Positions 1-11,496 are shown, counted from the stretch's first letter. The stretch is DNA of 64,000 nucleotides from Agapetus fuscipes (GCA_951799405.1 OX637352.1:12410820-12474819), one strand, 5' to 3'. Made by a program: numbers and translations. The notes: generated by a model from the sequence alone, not told the origin.

Positions 1-504
1 ACAAAAATACATTAGTTTTAAAATTAGAAGAAAGCCGCAGAATTATGAAAAAAATAAAGTAATTAAAATAAATAGAAACTATAAAATAAAATTAACGTAA
101 ATAAGTAGATTAAAATATATCTCAACTGACAAAAAATATCATCCAATTTTCGGCATATTTTTTTCTTCTTTTTAACGTAAAAAAATAATTCTTCATGACT
201 TTTTGATGTGATTTTCTTTTGGCTAAAAAACTCAATTTCTTTTGGCAAAAGGTTATTCATATACAAAGATGAATGTTTCATTATACTTGTAATTTTTTAT
301 AAATCTTATTTTCTCAAAGAATTTCTTTGATGGTTCAAAAATATGATTATTTTGAAATCTGAAAAAAATATACGAGTTTTTTTTTTTTATTGTGTCGTAA
401 AAGAAACGTATTTTTATCTTGGTTGGTATCTGTAGAATCAAATATGGCGATCTACATTGTTTTTTTAAATATGAGATAAATGTGTGGAGATAATGGTAAT
501 ATTT
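1..504. other. AT-rich DNA, no gene seen
   Basis: Homopolymer-rich A/T sequence. Small open frames here have low-complexity translations and no recognisable motif. Confidence 0.6.
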
Positions 505-547
505 TGTACCTGATGATGGAAACATTGTTTCCGAAACCGGTCGTACA
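505..547 (+). ncRNA. hammerhead-ribozyme-like motif
   Basis: Read 5' to 3': stem I TGTAC (505-509), core CTGATGA (510-516), one extra T, stem II GGAAAC/GTTTCC (518-523 with 527-532, loop ATT), GAAA (533-536), minimal stem III C537:G540 around CG, cleavage triplet GTC (540-542), and stem I return GTACA (543-547), fully complementary to 505-509. All elements of a type I hammerhead with a very short stem III are present. The base between core and stem II is non-canonical. Short stem III forms are known from Penelope-like elements, so a decayed element of that kind is inferred around it. Confidence 0.7.
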
Positions 548-1825
548 TTATTAAATTTTACTCGCCCCGTAACCTTATACAATTTGTTTTTTATTTTTAA
601 TTTTAATTTTTTTTTAAAATATCCTATGTTGCCGCCTTCTTTGATTTAATACAATAATTCATAAGCATCAGAAGAAATTTATTTCAAAAATATTTCATTA
701 GCATTTTTATAATCATACATTCCGTATTTGTTTTCTAAATAGTATAGTTTTATTTATAAATTTTTCCTATCATTTTAATCTATTTTTATATACCTACTGA
801 GTAATTATTTACCTACCTGATAAATCATATTTTATTTTTCACTTTTACTGGTAACATTAGATATAGTATTCGAAATTCAAATTTAATGTCTGTCCACGTC
901 AAAATGATATTAGTTTTTTTTAACCTTCCAATGAAATTAAATATTTTTCTCTCCAGTTGTTTCCTCGCTGGCAACACATAATATCATTTAAAATTCAAAT
1001 TTCGAATAGCTTTTTCGATGTTATTGTGTTTTAAATAAAATGACAATAAATTTCACATTCTATAAATTTTATCTCAATTTGGAACAATTTATATTTTCAA
1101 TGAAGTGAGTAAAATTGAAATTCGTGTATTTATTTGATTTATCTACGGTGTATTATATTTTTCAACCTACCCACCCTGCATTCATAATATTTATTTACTT
1201 ACCTCACTTTTTCTCCGTGGTTTATTTATCTGGCAACAATTTTTATTCATTCCAAATTCAAATATGGCATTGTGTCAGCGTTTCTTTTGTTTTGTTATAA
1301 CCTCTTTTATATATATATATATTCTTCTTAAAAATTTTACAATTTAGTCATATTATAGTGATAATAATAGCTTTATGTAATTTTAAAATTAACTATAATA
1401 GCATAAGAAATTGTATATTTCAGTACAGATTCACTAGATCTCAGTAAATGTGATAAAAATACGTAGCTAGGTTGTAAATTAAGTGAAATATCAATATATA
1501 TATGGGGAAAATGTACACGCTGTTTTTTTAAGATCTCTAAATGCAGAAATATTATTTTCCATTGTATTTTAAAGCACATAAAATAAAATTGCATATTTTT
1601 GAAAACAAAACAGACTCCTAACATTTTTTCTTTTACGTCTTAAGATAGAACGAGTGCCTTAGAACTCATACATATTTTTTTTCTGTTGGTGTATTTTATG
1701 TATATTATATATTTTTATTTTTTTTTAAATATTTCAGTGTAGAAAAATGTCGAAACTATACGAATATATTTATTTACTATGTAGGTACCTAAACACAAAA
1801 TATTTTTTTATTAATTTATTTTAAG
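548..1825. other. AT-rich DNA, nothing recognised
   Basis: About 1.3 kb with no coding potential or repeat that I can place on either strand; short (TA)n near 1310-1322. Confidence 0.5.
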
Positions 1826-1981
1826 AAATGAGGTCCGATCGTGATTTGACAAAGACAAAATTGTGCGTCACCTTACCGGGTTGCTAGGGAAAATGCGTAC
1901 AAATATTTATTATTGGTTGCTGAGGACTGCAGTCCCATACGAGACTGACGTTCCAAATTAAAAAAAAATCCGACCTCATTT
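1826..1981. mobile_element. small terminal-inverted-repeat element (MITE)
   Basis: Ends AAATGAGGTCCGA and TCCGACCTCATTT are inverted with one mismatch. The interior has GCAGTCCCATACGAGACTG, related to text at 19340-19380 (CTTGTATGGGACTGCCGTCC), so it belongs to a dispersed family. Confidence 0.55.
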
Positions 1982-2408
1982 AACATTTTTGTTTTTTTTT
2001 AAGTATAAAGATGTATTTTGATTATATTTTAATTTACTATGCAAACACAAATTAACTCATTTTATATATTTATTTTTAGGAATTATCACAATTTATAATC
2101 TAGGTAATTTAAAAAAAAAATACTATGAATAGTTTTGTAGCAACTTCATTTACATGGTAAATAAACAGTAATTTTATCATTGATTAATTTGTTATGTTTT
2201 TATTAGATTAAAAGAAAAGCATGCAGTTTTCTTCTTAACGGTAAGTCAAATTAAATACCTACATAGCTGAAAATGCGGCCCTAAGTCTCTAAAAAAACTT
2301 GTACGTGTTCAAAACTGCTTTAAACACTACGAGTTGGATTTGGTAACGCAAAACGCAACGCAAACCAACTAGTAAATTATAAAAAGGCCCTAAATACCAC
2401 GCAGGTAC

Positions 2409-2552
2409 AGGTCGCGTCATGTAAAAAGAACGCTGAGAAGAAGTGGAGGGGGTGTGTTTGCGCATGGGTTACAGTCGCGCAAGTACCAAAAAGTCCGATA
2501 AATCGCCTACTGCGCAGCTTGCTGCTAGCGTTCTTTTTACGTGACGCGACCT
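2409..2552. mobile_element. 144-bp MITE with 26-bp inverted ends
   Basis: AGGTCGCGTCATGTAAAAAG at the left is matched by the inverted copy at the right, one mismatch over about 26 bp. A clear target duplication was not found. Confidence 0.65.
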
Positions 2553-2651
2553 ATAAAAGACAGTTTATTCCCAAATTGAATGGCGTTGTGTGAGCTGCAT
2601 AAACAAGATACTGTGTTTACTTTTTTATATAAAAATCGAATAAATATTTCC

Positions 2652-3089
2652 AATATTAATAAAAAATAAATATTAGGCTGATTTATTTGGTGAGCGCTGT
2701 TTTTGTGTGTATCACACCTCAAGAGCCCTCTGCGAGCTCGGTCGTCGCTGTAGAAAGCGCCAATTCTCAAGCAAGACCCAGTTGTTGTAAGGTTCGATGG
2801 ACCTTTCAGTGACTGGTCTTTGGTAAAGTCTTGTGATTTTTTTCAACCCAGCGAAGAGCACATTTAGAAATATAAATGGTATGTTTTTGTGCTCCGCCGG
2901 GATTCGAATCCACAACCTTCCATTTACGAGTCCGAAGTGTAGCCGCTGGACTACGGACCGGTCCAAGAGATGCCAACAACACGCGGTGTACCTGAGCGGT
3001 CACCCATCGAGGTAGCATCCGCGCCCAATGTTGCTTAACTTCGGTGATCTGATGAGAACCGGTGCTTTCAACATGGTATCGTCGTTGAC
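2652..3089 (-). mobile_element. SINE family A1, full length, 5S rRNA head plus tRNA-like unit
   Basis: On the minus strand a 5S rRNA-like head of about 118 bp (2972-3089; TCACCGAAGTTAAGCAAC and ACCGCGTGTTGTTGGC) is followed by a tRNA-like unit (about 2890-2965; box A TAGTCCAGCGG, box B GATTCGAATCC), a unique body and an AT-rich tail near 2652. The two pol III promoter types are fused in one element. Confidence 0.85.
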
Positions 3090-3099
3090 AAATTTCTCC

Positions 3100-3544
3100 A
3101 ATATTCTCTAACTAGTTTTCCTTTTTTTCTCAGTTTGACCACTATGGTACCTACTCAGTGCCTTTTTTAAATCAACCATTCTTTTAGGTACTTATGTGCT
3201 AAAATTCTAAATTGGAATTTGGTGCTATTGTTGGACCATTGTCGTGGATTTTTCAGACACGATGAAAAATTACGAAGGTACATTTAGCAAATGTCAAATG
3301 AAGGATATTTTCACAAAAATGTAGAGTCATTTTATTTAAAATTCAAAATGTTTTTTTTTCAGATTCTACAGACACAATGAGAGTGTGTGTTGCCCTCGGG
3401 CCGGGATGAAAATGTTGCCAGGATGAAAAATTTAAATTAATTTATTTTACGCCAAAAACATGGAACGGCTCTTTAAAGAAAAATAAAGGGAAATTTTTCA
3501 TATTTTTTATCTCGTGGTTTAATCGTTTGACATATTTTTTTAGG
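3100..3544. other. nothing recognised
   Basis: AT-rich sequence without a repeat or gene that I can identify. Confidence 0.45.
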
Positions 3545-4200
3545 TTCAACGTCACGGATACTATGTCACAAGTTTCGGATATTATGTCACAATAATGGAT
3601 ATCATGTCACAAGTCACGGATACCATGTCACGATAATGGATACCATGTCACAAGTCACGGATACCACGTCGTAATAATGCATACCATATCACAAGTCACG
3701 GATACTATGTCATAATAATGGATGTCATGTCACAAGTTACGGATACCATGTCACTAGTCATGGATACCATGTCACTAGTCATGGATACCATGTCACTAGT
3801 CATGGATACCATATCTCAAGGCACGGATACCATGTCACTAGTCATGGATACCATATCTCAAGGCACGGATACCATGTCACTAGTCATGGATACCATATCT
3901 CAAGGCACGGATACCATGTCACTAGTCATGGATACCATATCTCAAGGCACGGATACCATGTCACTAGTCATGGATACCATATCTCAAGGCACGGATACCA
4001 TGTCACTAGTCATGGATACCATATCTCAAGGCACGGATACCATGTCACTAGTCATGGATACCATATCTCAAGGCACGGATACCATGTCACTAGTCATGGA
4101 TACCATATCAAAATGCACGGATATCATGCCACTAGTCACGGATACCATGTCTGAAGAAATGGATACCGTGATGCAAGCCACAAATACCATTTACCAATTT
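3545..4200 (+). repeat. minisatellite, 21/42-bp unit (GGATACCATGTCAC core)
   Basis: A 21-bp unit alternates between GGATACCATGTCACTAGTC and GGATACCATATCTCAAGGC forms, giving a 42-bp higher-order unit repeated seven times almost perfectly between about 3800 and 4100. The left part (3545-3720) is older and degenerate. It leaves a frame open from 3718 to 4293 because 42 is a multiple of three. Confidence 0.95.
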
Positions 4201-5065
4201 AGGGGTACAATGTACAATTTACTGACAAGTGATAAAAAGTCGAAGGTTGGATATTGGAGATATAAAATAGATACAAAATATCACGCACGGTAAATGACAA
4301 TTTACACCAAAATGCATGGCGGAAAGGGGCGCTTCGTGTGAGCTGTATGAAAAAGTTATTATGTTGGTTTGTTCACAGACTCTGATATTTTTTAACCTTT
4401 TCCAATACCGCTTTTGCTTAGTTGCGCCTACTCTTAATTTTCTCAGAAATCTATAGAAATAAATACTTTTTGTGAGGTATGAAAAGATGATTTGAAGTTC
4501 CTAACTTTGAGGATTAATAAAGAATTCCAAATAATAAAGGAGTCGGAGGAGTGTGAAAGTTTATCCAATAAAAGAAACACCGAGAAGAGATGAACTATTA
4601 TTATTTATTTATACCTGTTACAGAGAATATCTGATATTCGGTGACAGAGCTGGAAGACAAAAGATGAAACAAAAGGTAAAACAAGTGATTTTGTATTGAA
4701 CAGTCTGAGGATGCCACACACAGTGTTGGTGTTGAAACTTCAGTCCAATGGACACATCTAAAACACTTTTTTTTTAAAAGCGCAGATAGTTACGAATTAC
4801 AGATCAAAGAGGATTCGTCGTAGCCAAGGTATACAGAAGATACCACTGTCTCCTGGAAACGTTGGCTACGACTTTGATTATTCTCAACGCTTCGTCAGCG
4901 TCGTAGCCAACGTCTCTTGTCTCCTGAAGACCTTGGCAACAACGCTAACAAAACGTCGAGAATAATGCAAAGTATCCTAACAGTGGTGACAGTAAAATTT
5001 ATGTGAAGGCTAACTCTACCGTACCGGTGTTCTTATTTTCTCATTTCTCTAATTTGTCTGACGCC
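4201..5065. other. unique-looking DNA with a local inverted repeat
   Basis: No gene. Around 4810-4965 GTCGTAGCCAAGG and CCTTGGCAACAACG-like segments recur in both orientations (AACGTTGGCTACGAC / GTCGTAGCCAACGTC), a small foldback. Confidence 0.4.
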
Positions 5066-5136
5066 CTTATTGGGGATTGAATCCCAGCTCTCTAGCGTTG
5101 AATGCGAGCACTCTACATACTGAGCTATCGTCAGGT
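5066..5136 (-). mobile_element. SINE family C, tRNA-like head only
   Basis: Minus strand GATAGCTCAGTATGTAGAGT (box A) to GGGATTCAATCCC (box B). Truncated; abuts an RTE tail. Confidence 0.6.
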
Positions 5137-5138
5137 TC

Positions 5139-5388
5139 TATAATCTATGATCTAAGTTGCAAAGATATATTAGCATTCAAAACTCATATCAAATTCATGC
5201 CAGAGCGGTGTAAGTTCGCGCTAAGAAATACTGAATGTGTAGGTACTTACAAATTGAAATACAAACCTCAAATGAACATAATCCCTGCCTTTTTGCTGAC
5301 CTTCCCTAAAACAGGGGCTACATTGACCAAATGAACCAATTTTTACAGTAGGGGTGGTCAGACTCATACTAATCTATAAATCAAGAAA
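5139..5388 (-). mobile_element. RTE-like non-LTR 3' tail, diverged copy
   Basis: Contains TCTAAGTTGCAAAGATAT, a diverged body and CTATAAATCAAGAA, the start of the tail repeat, in inverse orientation. Confidence 0.75.
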
Positions 5389-5448
5389 TACACATAATAA
5401 AGTTCACTTACTATAATAGTATTAGTCACGCAAATAAATGTAGATCTT

Positions 5449-5686
5449 ATCTAATCTAATCTAAGTTGCAAAGATATGTTACATTGGAGATTTACATTAC
5501 ATGCATTTTCACAACCAGACATGTACAAGTTCGCGCTTGCACATGCCTCATGTGAACCTACAACATAAAAACCAAATCTCAAATGGACATACACCCTGCA
5601 ACTCTTGCCATCCTCCCTGAAACAGGGGTGACATTGGCAAAGTGAACCATTTTTACAGCATGGGTGGTCAGCCGCATACCAACCTT
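5449..5686 (-). mobile_element. RTE-like non-LTR 3' tail
   Basis: Good copy of the roughly 245-bp family, TTAGATTAGATT-type end at 5449, subfamily with AAGCGCGAACTTGTACATG. Confidence 0.88.
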
Positions 5687-5959
5687 TTGATGCGGCAAGA
5701 TGTTTTTTCAATTGCACGGAAAGGACTCCCAAAAGAAAAAAAAATAGTTTTGAATGAGCGTTCTCGCGTGTGGACGCTCCAGTGTTCAGTCCCTGTAGTC
5801 CCATGTAACACAAAACTATATGTAATTTAATGTGAGAATAAGTTTGTGGTATTCACAGTCGGCGAACCGAACTTCTGTACATACTACATGAGCACTGTGC
5901 TATGTATTTGCTATGGTCCAGTGAGGCTAAAATAACGTAGACCAGTCGACAAGTCCAAA

Positions 5960-6325
5960 ATACTGTTACTGTATCCTGCCGCCGTTCCACTGGAGGTAGC
6001 CAGTACCTCCATAGATGTGTCTCCAATTTTATCTTTTATCCCTTCAACATTCATCCCTTTCTTCATACATACTTTTCTGTTATTCTCACTCTGCAGGTTT
6101 CATTCTTTCGTAATCTCACCTATTTGGTCTATCCATTCCTTCCTCGGTCTTTCTCTGACATGTCCTCTGTACACTTTCTTCGTTAGTCAGTTCATCATCC
6201 ATTCTTTCAAGATGTCCAAACATTTGTGCTTTTTTGTACTTTCATTCTCATACTCTCTTTTATACCACACTCGTTCATCACCCAATCATTGCCGACTCTA
6301 TCATTTAGTGTCTTTCTAGGCATTG
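5960..6325 (-). pseudogene. non-LTR retrotransposon (family R2) C-terminal fragment
   Basis: Minus strand carries a frameshifted version of the segment found at 30233-30705: the conserved finish GGAGGTA-CTGGCTACCTCC-like and ATACAGTAACAG end, with the KMxSFRHLKRMDD-like region decayed. 5' truncated. Confidence 0.65.
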
Positions 6326-6647
6326 CTCTCAGGTAATAACATTAAAACTTTTAGAGCTTACACAGTGAAAAATCATTTTTATGAGAAGTTTACAACTTTA
6401 AAAAACCCAGAGTTTTATTTTCAGAAATTGTGCATTTATTTTACCTTAAGTGTTTTCGACTTGGAGACACTTCAGGAACCAAGAGCCTACCCAGAACATC
6501 TGAGAGAAAAGCGGTCCGTGTCATTCCTGGAGAATACTGAGAGACAGATTAAAGAACACAGAAATCAAAAGCATGTGTGACAGTGAAGACACCGTCAGAT
6601 GGAAGAGGAAATGGTTTTGGAGGGCCTACAAGGACCTCACCGGTGAA

Positions 6648-6860
6648 AATATCGATACCTTAAAGGTGAAACTTAATGAGAGACATATTAAGCTAACATG
6701 GGTTAGCTTAATGGTAGTATAGAAGTTTTTCATGAGCACTTCCTTATAATTAGTTCACTTACTATAAGAAGTAACACCCAATAAAATGTTTTATCCTCGA
6801 TTTTACAAATCAGTGAATCAGTTTTTTTATTCAGTTTTACCTTTAAGGTGACAATATCGT
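6648..6860. mobile_element. MITE family D (ATATCGATACCTTAAAGGT ends)
   Basis: Inverted ends ATATCGATACCTTAAAGG and CCTTTAAGGTGACAATAT. Related copies at 15191-15458 and, broken by insertions, near 24.0-24.8 kb and 28.0 kb. Confidence 0.65.
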
Positions 6861-6928
6861 ACCCAAGGCAACACACACCACAGCACTGCGCAGCTAGCGA
6901 CCCTGCAACAGGATAAGGACATCACCAA

Positions 6929-7001
6929 CACCTCTGCGGCACTCTAGACTCTAGAGTCTCTTGAATCTATGGAGTCTCCCGCATAGGGTTCCTTAAAAAA
7001 A
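6929..7001 (+). mobile_element. SINE family A2, 3' end
   Basis: CACCTCTGCGGCACTCTAG to GGGTTCCTTAAAAAAAA matches the distinctive A2 tail seen at 29703-30088. Confidence 0.65.
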
Positions 7002-7043
7002 ATACACTGCAGAAGCTTATTGCAGATAGGCCGACCTTCTTGC

Positions 7044-7228
7044 AGAAACAGGGAAGGTCGGCAAGAGTTGCAGGGCTTATGTTCATTTGAGATTGGGTTT
7101 TTATATTGTAGGTCCACATGCGGCATGTGTTAGCGCGAATTTATACATATCTACTTGTAGGAATGCGTTTAATATGAATCTTAAATGATATATAATACAT
7201 CGTTGCAGTTTAGATTTAGATTTAGTAA
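7044..7228 (+). mobile_element. RTE-like 3' tail, truncated
   Basis: From GGGAAGGTCGGCAAGAG to TAGATTTAGATTTAG; the subfamily with TTTAGA end repeats. Confidence 0.8.
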
Positions 7229-7860
7229 AACGTTCGAGAGCTCCAGCTTCGATAAACCACCGCATCAGACTTCGAAAAGCAACTCTCTTTTGGTAACAAA
7301 TGTAATGTTTGTCTTGGGATATCATAGCTATGGTCCGCAATAGACTTATAATATAATGTTACATGGGAAAGTTGGAGCTTTCTGCGGACCAAGTTTTTTG
7401 TTCGCTTAATTTCTACCCTCAACTTAGTTCTGCGGCCGCCACGTTCTATTTCGTGTGGTTCATAGATTTCTGTTCAACCCCTCTGCAAACAAAACTACTC
7501 TAATCTAAGCTGCAAAAATATTTTATCTTTTAAAATTAATATTACGTCTTTGGGACAATTTGTGTCTACCCGCTGTCACTGTCACAGATGCACTGAGGTT
7601 CCTTGCAGGTATTGTTACATTACCGTTGGTGGGTGATAAAGAGAGACAGATAATGATAAATTAATTTAATAGCCTGTGAACCATAGACAAATCTACTCAA
7701 CAACTCGCTCAAACAGTCACTGATAAAGGCAGTGCCTTGGTATGCCAGCCATCTCGCTGCCTTAGTTCTTGTTTATCGTATACGACATTGAGAAAATTTT
7801 ACAGGAGCAATGTTTGCATGTGTACTGGACCAATGTGTCTTATGAAAACAATAAATTTAT

Positions 7861-8100
7861 AATTTTTGGATGAAATTTTTCAAGCAAAACACTGTTTATT
7901 TTCACTATAGACTTTATTTAAAAGATTAAAATCTTTAAAACAAAATTACGAACGTTTTCGACCTAGAAGGTCATCATCAGGTATTTAAATAAAGTCTATA
8001 GTGAAAATAAACAGTGTTTTGCTTGAAAAAATTTCATCCAAAAATTATAAATTGAAACAAAATGAATTTTCACAGTGTTAATACACAAACAATACAAAAT
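7861..8100 (-). mobile_element. 240-bp foldback element with a hammerhead motif (Penelope-like)
   Basis: Flanked by ACAATAAATTTAT at 7848-7860 and 8101-8113, a perfect 13-bp target duplication. Arms 7861-7922 and 7985-8050 are inverted copies (AAGCAAAACACTGTTTATTTT and its complement). A hammerhead-like motif lies between them. A related partial copy is at 38104-38232. The Penelope-like assignment is inference. Confidence 0.75.
7947..7983 (-). ncRNA. hammerhead-ribozyme-like motif
   Basis: Minus strand: stem I TAC, core CTGATGA (7974-7980), extra T, stem II GACC/GGTC around TTCTA, GAAA (7956-7959), stem III A:U around CG, triplet TTC, and stem I return GTA. It has the same layout as 505-547, with A:U replacing C:G in stem III. 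Confidence 0.65.
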
Positions 8101-8519
8101 ACAATAAATTTATTTAAAAAATATTTAAAAGAACTCTCACATTATCGAGTTTTACGGGTTTTCTTAGCTCAGATTGTGTAAAATTTGATTCATAAGACAA
8201 CTGCATGAAAAAGTCATATTTGACAAGATTGGCGTATACGATAAACAAGAACTGGAGGAGCGATCTGTCTCTGTTGGTTGCCATCCTCTTGTGCTGCGAA
8301 TAGGAGAAGACATCCATCAGTCGCTTGAAATCCTGGAAGTGTGGTGTTCTTGGCTGACCTCTTGTTCGCTTCCTAAGATTTCCTTTCAAAGATGTTACTA
8401 AGAAAAGTGGTATGTCTAATCGAGTGTTATATTAGTTTGATTTTCTACTGATAAGAGGTATGTATATATTTAAGAGATTGGAAGATTGCCGGAGCTACTT
8501 ATGTACCTACAAACTTAAT

Positions 8520-8830
8520 CCGATTAACAAGTCTTGAAGGCTCAGGACCTCCCACACCACAAACTTTCAGGACTCTCTGTCTTGCGCCGCTTCCCTCCAT
8601 GGTTCCCTTACTCCCAGGACTTCCAAGCTGGCTTCGAGATTGTCTACCCATTGTATAAAAGTATTAATACGCTGCCCAAGACATTTCTGATGATGCTGGA
8701 GTCCTTTGCACGTGCTACATGTCCGGCACACTGAAGTCTTCTTGATTTCATTCATTACTGACACGATGTTTGACTCTAGAAATACGGACCTCAGCTCCGC
8801 GTTGGTACGGATGCGCCATTTCTGTCGACC
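8520..8830 (-). pseudogene. non-LTR retrotransposon (family R3) RT C-terminal fragment
   Basis: Minus strand reads KWRIRTNAELRSVFLESNIV, then after a frameshift AGHVARAKDSSIIRNVLG, the thumb/C-terminal signature of RTE-like reverse transcriptases. Related scraps at 11497-11620 and 63378-63480. Confidence 0.7.
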
Positions 8831-9018
8831 TCAGGCGCAGGTTTGAATATCCTTCTCTGAAAATAGTTTATTCAGATGATACGTCACGAAATTTGTACTA
8901 TAAATGTACGAATTTCAGCTTAGAAATACACCAATTTTAAACAGAAGTGACATTATAAAATTAAGCACTTCTATCTGTCGTTGAATTCTGAGATTTTGAA
9001 TTTAATCTCTTGCTACTT

Positions 9019-9201
9019 TCCTTGACTTATAGGTTCGTATGTGGCTGACCTCTCATACTGTAAAAAATAGATCAGTGTGAAAAAATCACCTCTGTTTCAT
9101 GGTTTCAGGCTTATGTTCATTTTAGATTTGGGTTTTTATTTTGTAAGTTCACATGTGGCATGTGTAAGTGCAAACCTATACGTGTCTAGTTGCGGGCATG
9201 A
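9019..9201 (+). mobile_element. RTE-like 3' tail, partly deleted
   Basis: CCTTGACTTATAGGTTCG to GTCTAGTTGCGGGCATG. Faces an inverted fragment at 9243-9312. Confidence 0.75.
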
Positions 9202-9242
9202 AATTTTAAAAGAATCCTTATTATAATATATATTAATATTAA

Positions 9243-9312
9243 CACTTAAAATTCATATTTAATGCATGCCCACAAACAGACACGTGTAAATTCGAACTTA
9301 CAAATGCTGCAG
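9243..9312 (-). mobile_element. RTE-like 3' tail fragment
   Basis: TTAATGCATGCCCACAAACA and GTGTAAATTCGAACTTAC, inverse orientation. Confidence 0.6.
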
Positions 9313-9315
9313 GTG

Positions 9316-9558
9316 TCTAATCTAATCTAAGTTGCAAAGATATGTTACATTGGAGATTCACATTACATGCATTCTCACAACCAGACATGTACAAGTTCGC
9401 GCTTGCACATGCCTCATGTGAGCTTACAACATAAAAACCAAATCTCAAATGGACATACACCCTGCAACTCTTGCCGTCCTTTCCTGTAACAGGGGTGACA
9501 TTGGCAAAGTGAACCATTTTTACGGCATGGGTGGTCAGCGTCATGCCAACCTATAAGA
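9316..9558 (-). mobile_element. RTE-like 3' tail
   Basis: Near full-length tail, TTAGATTAGA end at 9316. Includes the 75-codon frame typical of the family. Confidence 0.88.
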
Positions 9559-10108
9559 CAAGAGATTAATTACAACATCCTAAAATTCACAATACAATCT
9601 AACATTGATATTCTTTATTCCTCAAGAAGAATAAGGGCATTTTGGCTTTTGACCGGTCGTTTCGGGTTGCAGGTTCTATTGATTCGTACACCTCGCTAAA
9701 GGTATCTCATTTTGAAAGTAAGGGACTTAAGAACTGAGGCGAAACTCAAACAGAGTAGGTATTGAGTAAAGCTCAGACAATGAAGTAGAACTTAGTTTTT
9801 ATAAACATCAAACCATATGATAAGAAGAAGATGCCTCCTTCCAGTGCTTGTTTGGCGTATCCACCATTTGACTCAAAGACGAACACAATCTGAGCTAAGG
9901 AAAAAACGTAAAACACGATAACGTGAGTGTTGGTTTAATATTTTTCAGGTAGTACACATTTTCCGTACACATATACCGCCTTTCTCTGAAACCAAGCATG
10001 GTTAAAGTGAGCCTAGTTTTTATAGCATAGGAAGTCAGCCTCATACCAGCCTATCTGGAGTAATGAGATGTTTATTTTAAGCTCTCAAAATTTTACACTA
10101 ACGCAATT
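9559..10108. other. no gene; fragment of an unnamed repeat
   Basis: About 9790-9950 matches text near 32.95-33.1 kb (GTGCTTGTTTGGCGTATC, ACGTAAAACACGATAACGTG), related to MITE M3 interior. Confidence 0.45.
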
Positions 10109-10139
10109 GTACCGGTCTGTAGTCTAATGGTTAGCGCCT

Positions 10140-10473
10140 TGCTCGCAAGTTAACTAAGCTACACATATAGTGTAACTTCTTGCCTGCGTTATCTCCGAAT
10201 GGGTTGCATCTGGCGAGTGGAACCTATTTATTTTTACACGTCAGCGGGCCGGCCTCACGCCAACCACTTAAGTTTTTAGTTTAAGGGGTTTTCCCAGGTC
10301 CCGAGGGGGCTAGTACTCATTTTTTTGTGAAGGTTGAGTACACCTTGCTGATATTTGATATTGGGTTTGAAATAAACACCGAAACGGGAAATCATTTCTG
10401 ACATCCTCGGTGGGATTCGAACACGAGCTCTTGGCATGGAATGCGAGCACTCAACAACTGATCTATCGACCAG
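10140..10473 (-). mobile_element. SINE family C, near full length
   Basis: tRNA-like head on the minus strand ends at about 10473 (GATAGATCAGTTG, GTTCGAATCCCACCG) and the 3' end TATATGTGTAGCTTAGTTAA lies near 10140. A family A-like tRNA start (10109-10140, GTCTGTAGTCTAATGG) abuts it. Confidence 0.82.
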
Positions 10474-10824
10474 ACTCGTAAATAATAGGTGGTGGGCTCG
10501 AAACCTTCGCCACATTTTCCTTCGCAAACCTTTAAGTTAAGGAACACATTAAATTGGTATTTTCTTTGTGTATTTTCAGCATATTTTCTTTGAGATGCGA
10601 CGCAGGCCTCCTCACATCCTTTGGGAGGTGGGTTTATCTTGTTTACTCTGGCGGAGTAATAAAGTATCGGACTGCGCGCCCTGTGGAATACCAGATTATT
10701 ATAATTTATTTCCGATAAGAAAATTATGGAGAAGTAAAAGGATAATGTACACCTGCAGACAAACACACGGCATTCATCATTATTGCGTGTGAACTAAAAA
10801 CCTCCGTCTATACGAGTAGATGAA

Positions 10825-11400
10825 TAAGTCAAGGATACGAGGTCCTAAGTCGCGGATACCATGTCATGGATACAAAGTCACGGATACCAAATCACAGATA
10901 CCATGTCATGGATACAAAGTCGCGGATACCAAATCACAGATACCATGTCATGGATACAAAGTCGCGGATACCAAATCACAGATACCATGTCATGGATACA
11001 ATGTCGCGGATACCAAGTCACATATTATACCATATCATGGATACAATGTCGCGGATACCAAGTCACATATACTATGTCATGGATACAAAGTCACGGATAC
11101 CAAATCACAGATACCATGTCATGGAAACAAAGTCGCGGATACCAAGTCACATATACTATGTCATGGATACAAAGTCACGGATACCAAGTCACATATACCA
11201 TGTCATGGATACAAAGTCGCGGATACCAAATCACATATACTATGTCATGGATACAAAGTCGCGGATACCAAGTCACATATACTATGTCATGGATACAAAT
11301 TCATAGATACCAAGTCACCGATGGCATGTCATGGATACCAAGTAATGGATACCAAGTCACAGATTCCATGTCATGGATACCAAGTTACGGATATCTCCAT
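10825..11400 (+). repeat. minisatellite, 42-bp unit, open in three frames
   Basis: Units resemble GATACCATGTCATGGATAC followed by AAAGTCGCGGATACCAAATC. The core GGATACCA..GTCA is shared with the array at 3545-4200. All three forward frames stay open for 146-206 codons because the unit is stop-free and divisible by three. Confidence 0.95.
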
Positions 11401-11496
11401 TGTTCTGCCAGTTATGTTCTACAGATGTGAAGCAGTTTGATTCACAAGTTAAATAAATCTTTTCCGGGCTTGGAGAAAAAAATACTTCCTTGCATT

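Larger units (their letters stand above)
7761..8256. mobile_element. MITE M3 (inverted ends TTAGTTCTTGTTTATCGTA), interrupted
   Basis: Inverted ends at about 7763-7784 and 8233-8254. A second copy lies at 13120-13780. This copy is split by a 240-bp insertion (7861-8100) flanked by a 13-bp duplication. Confidence 0.7.

Noticed and set aside
3718..4293. 191-codon frame with MDTISQGTDTMSLV repeats as a repetitive protein gene
   Set aside because: It is the translation of a 42-bp minisatellite without splice, start context or non-repeat domain; openness follows from unit length.
10820..11440. Three overlapping forward frames of 146-206 codons
   Set aside because: All three frames being open at once is a property of the 42-bp unit, not of coding selection.
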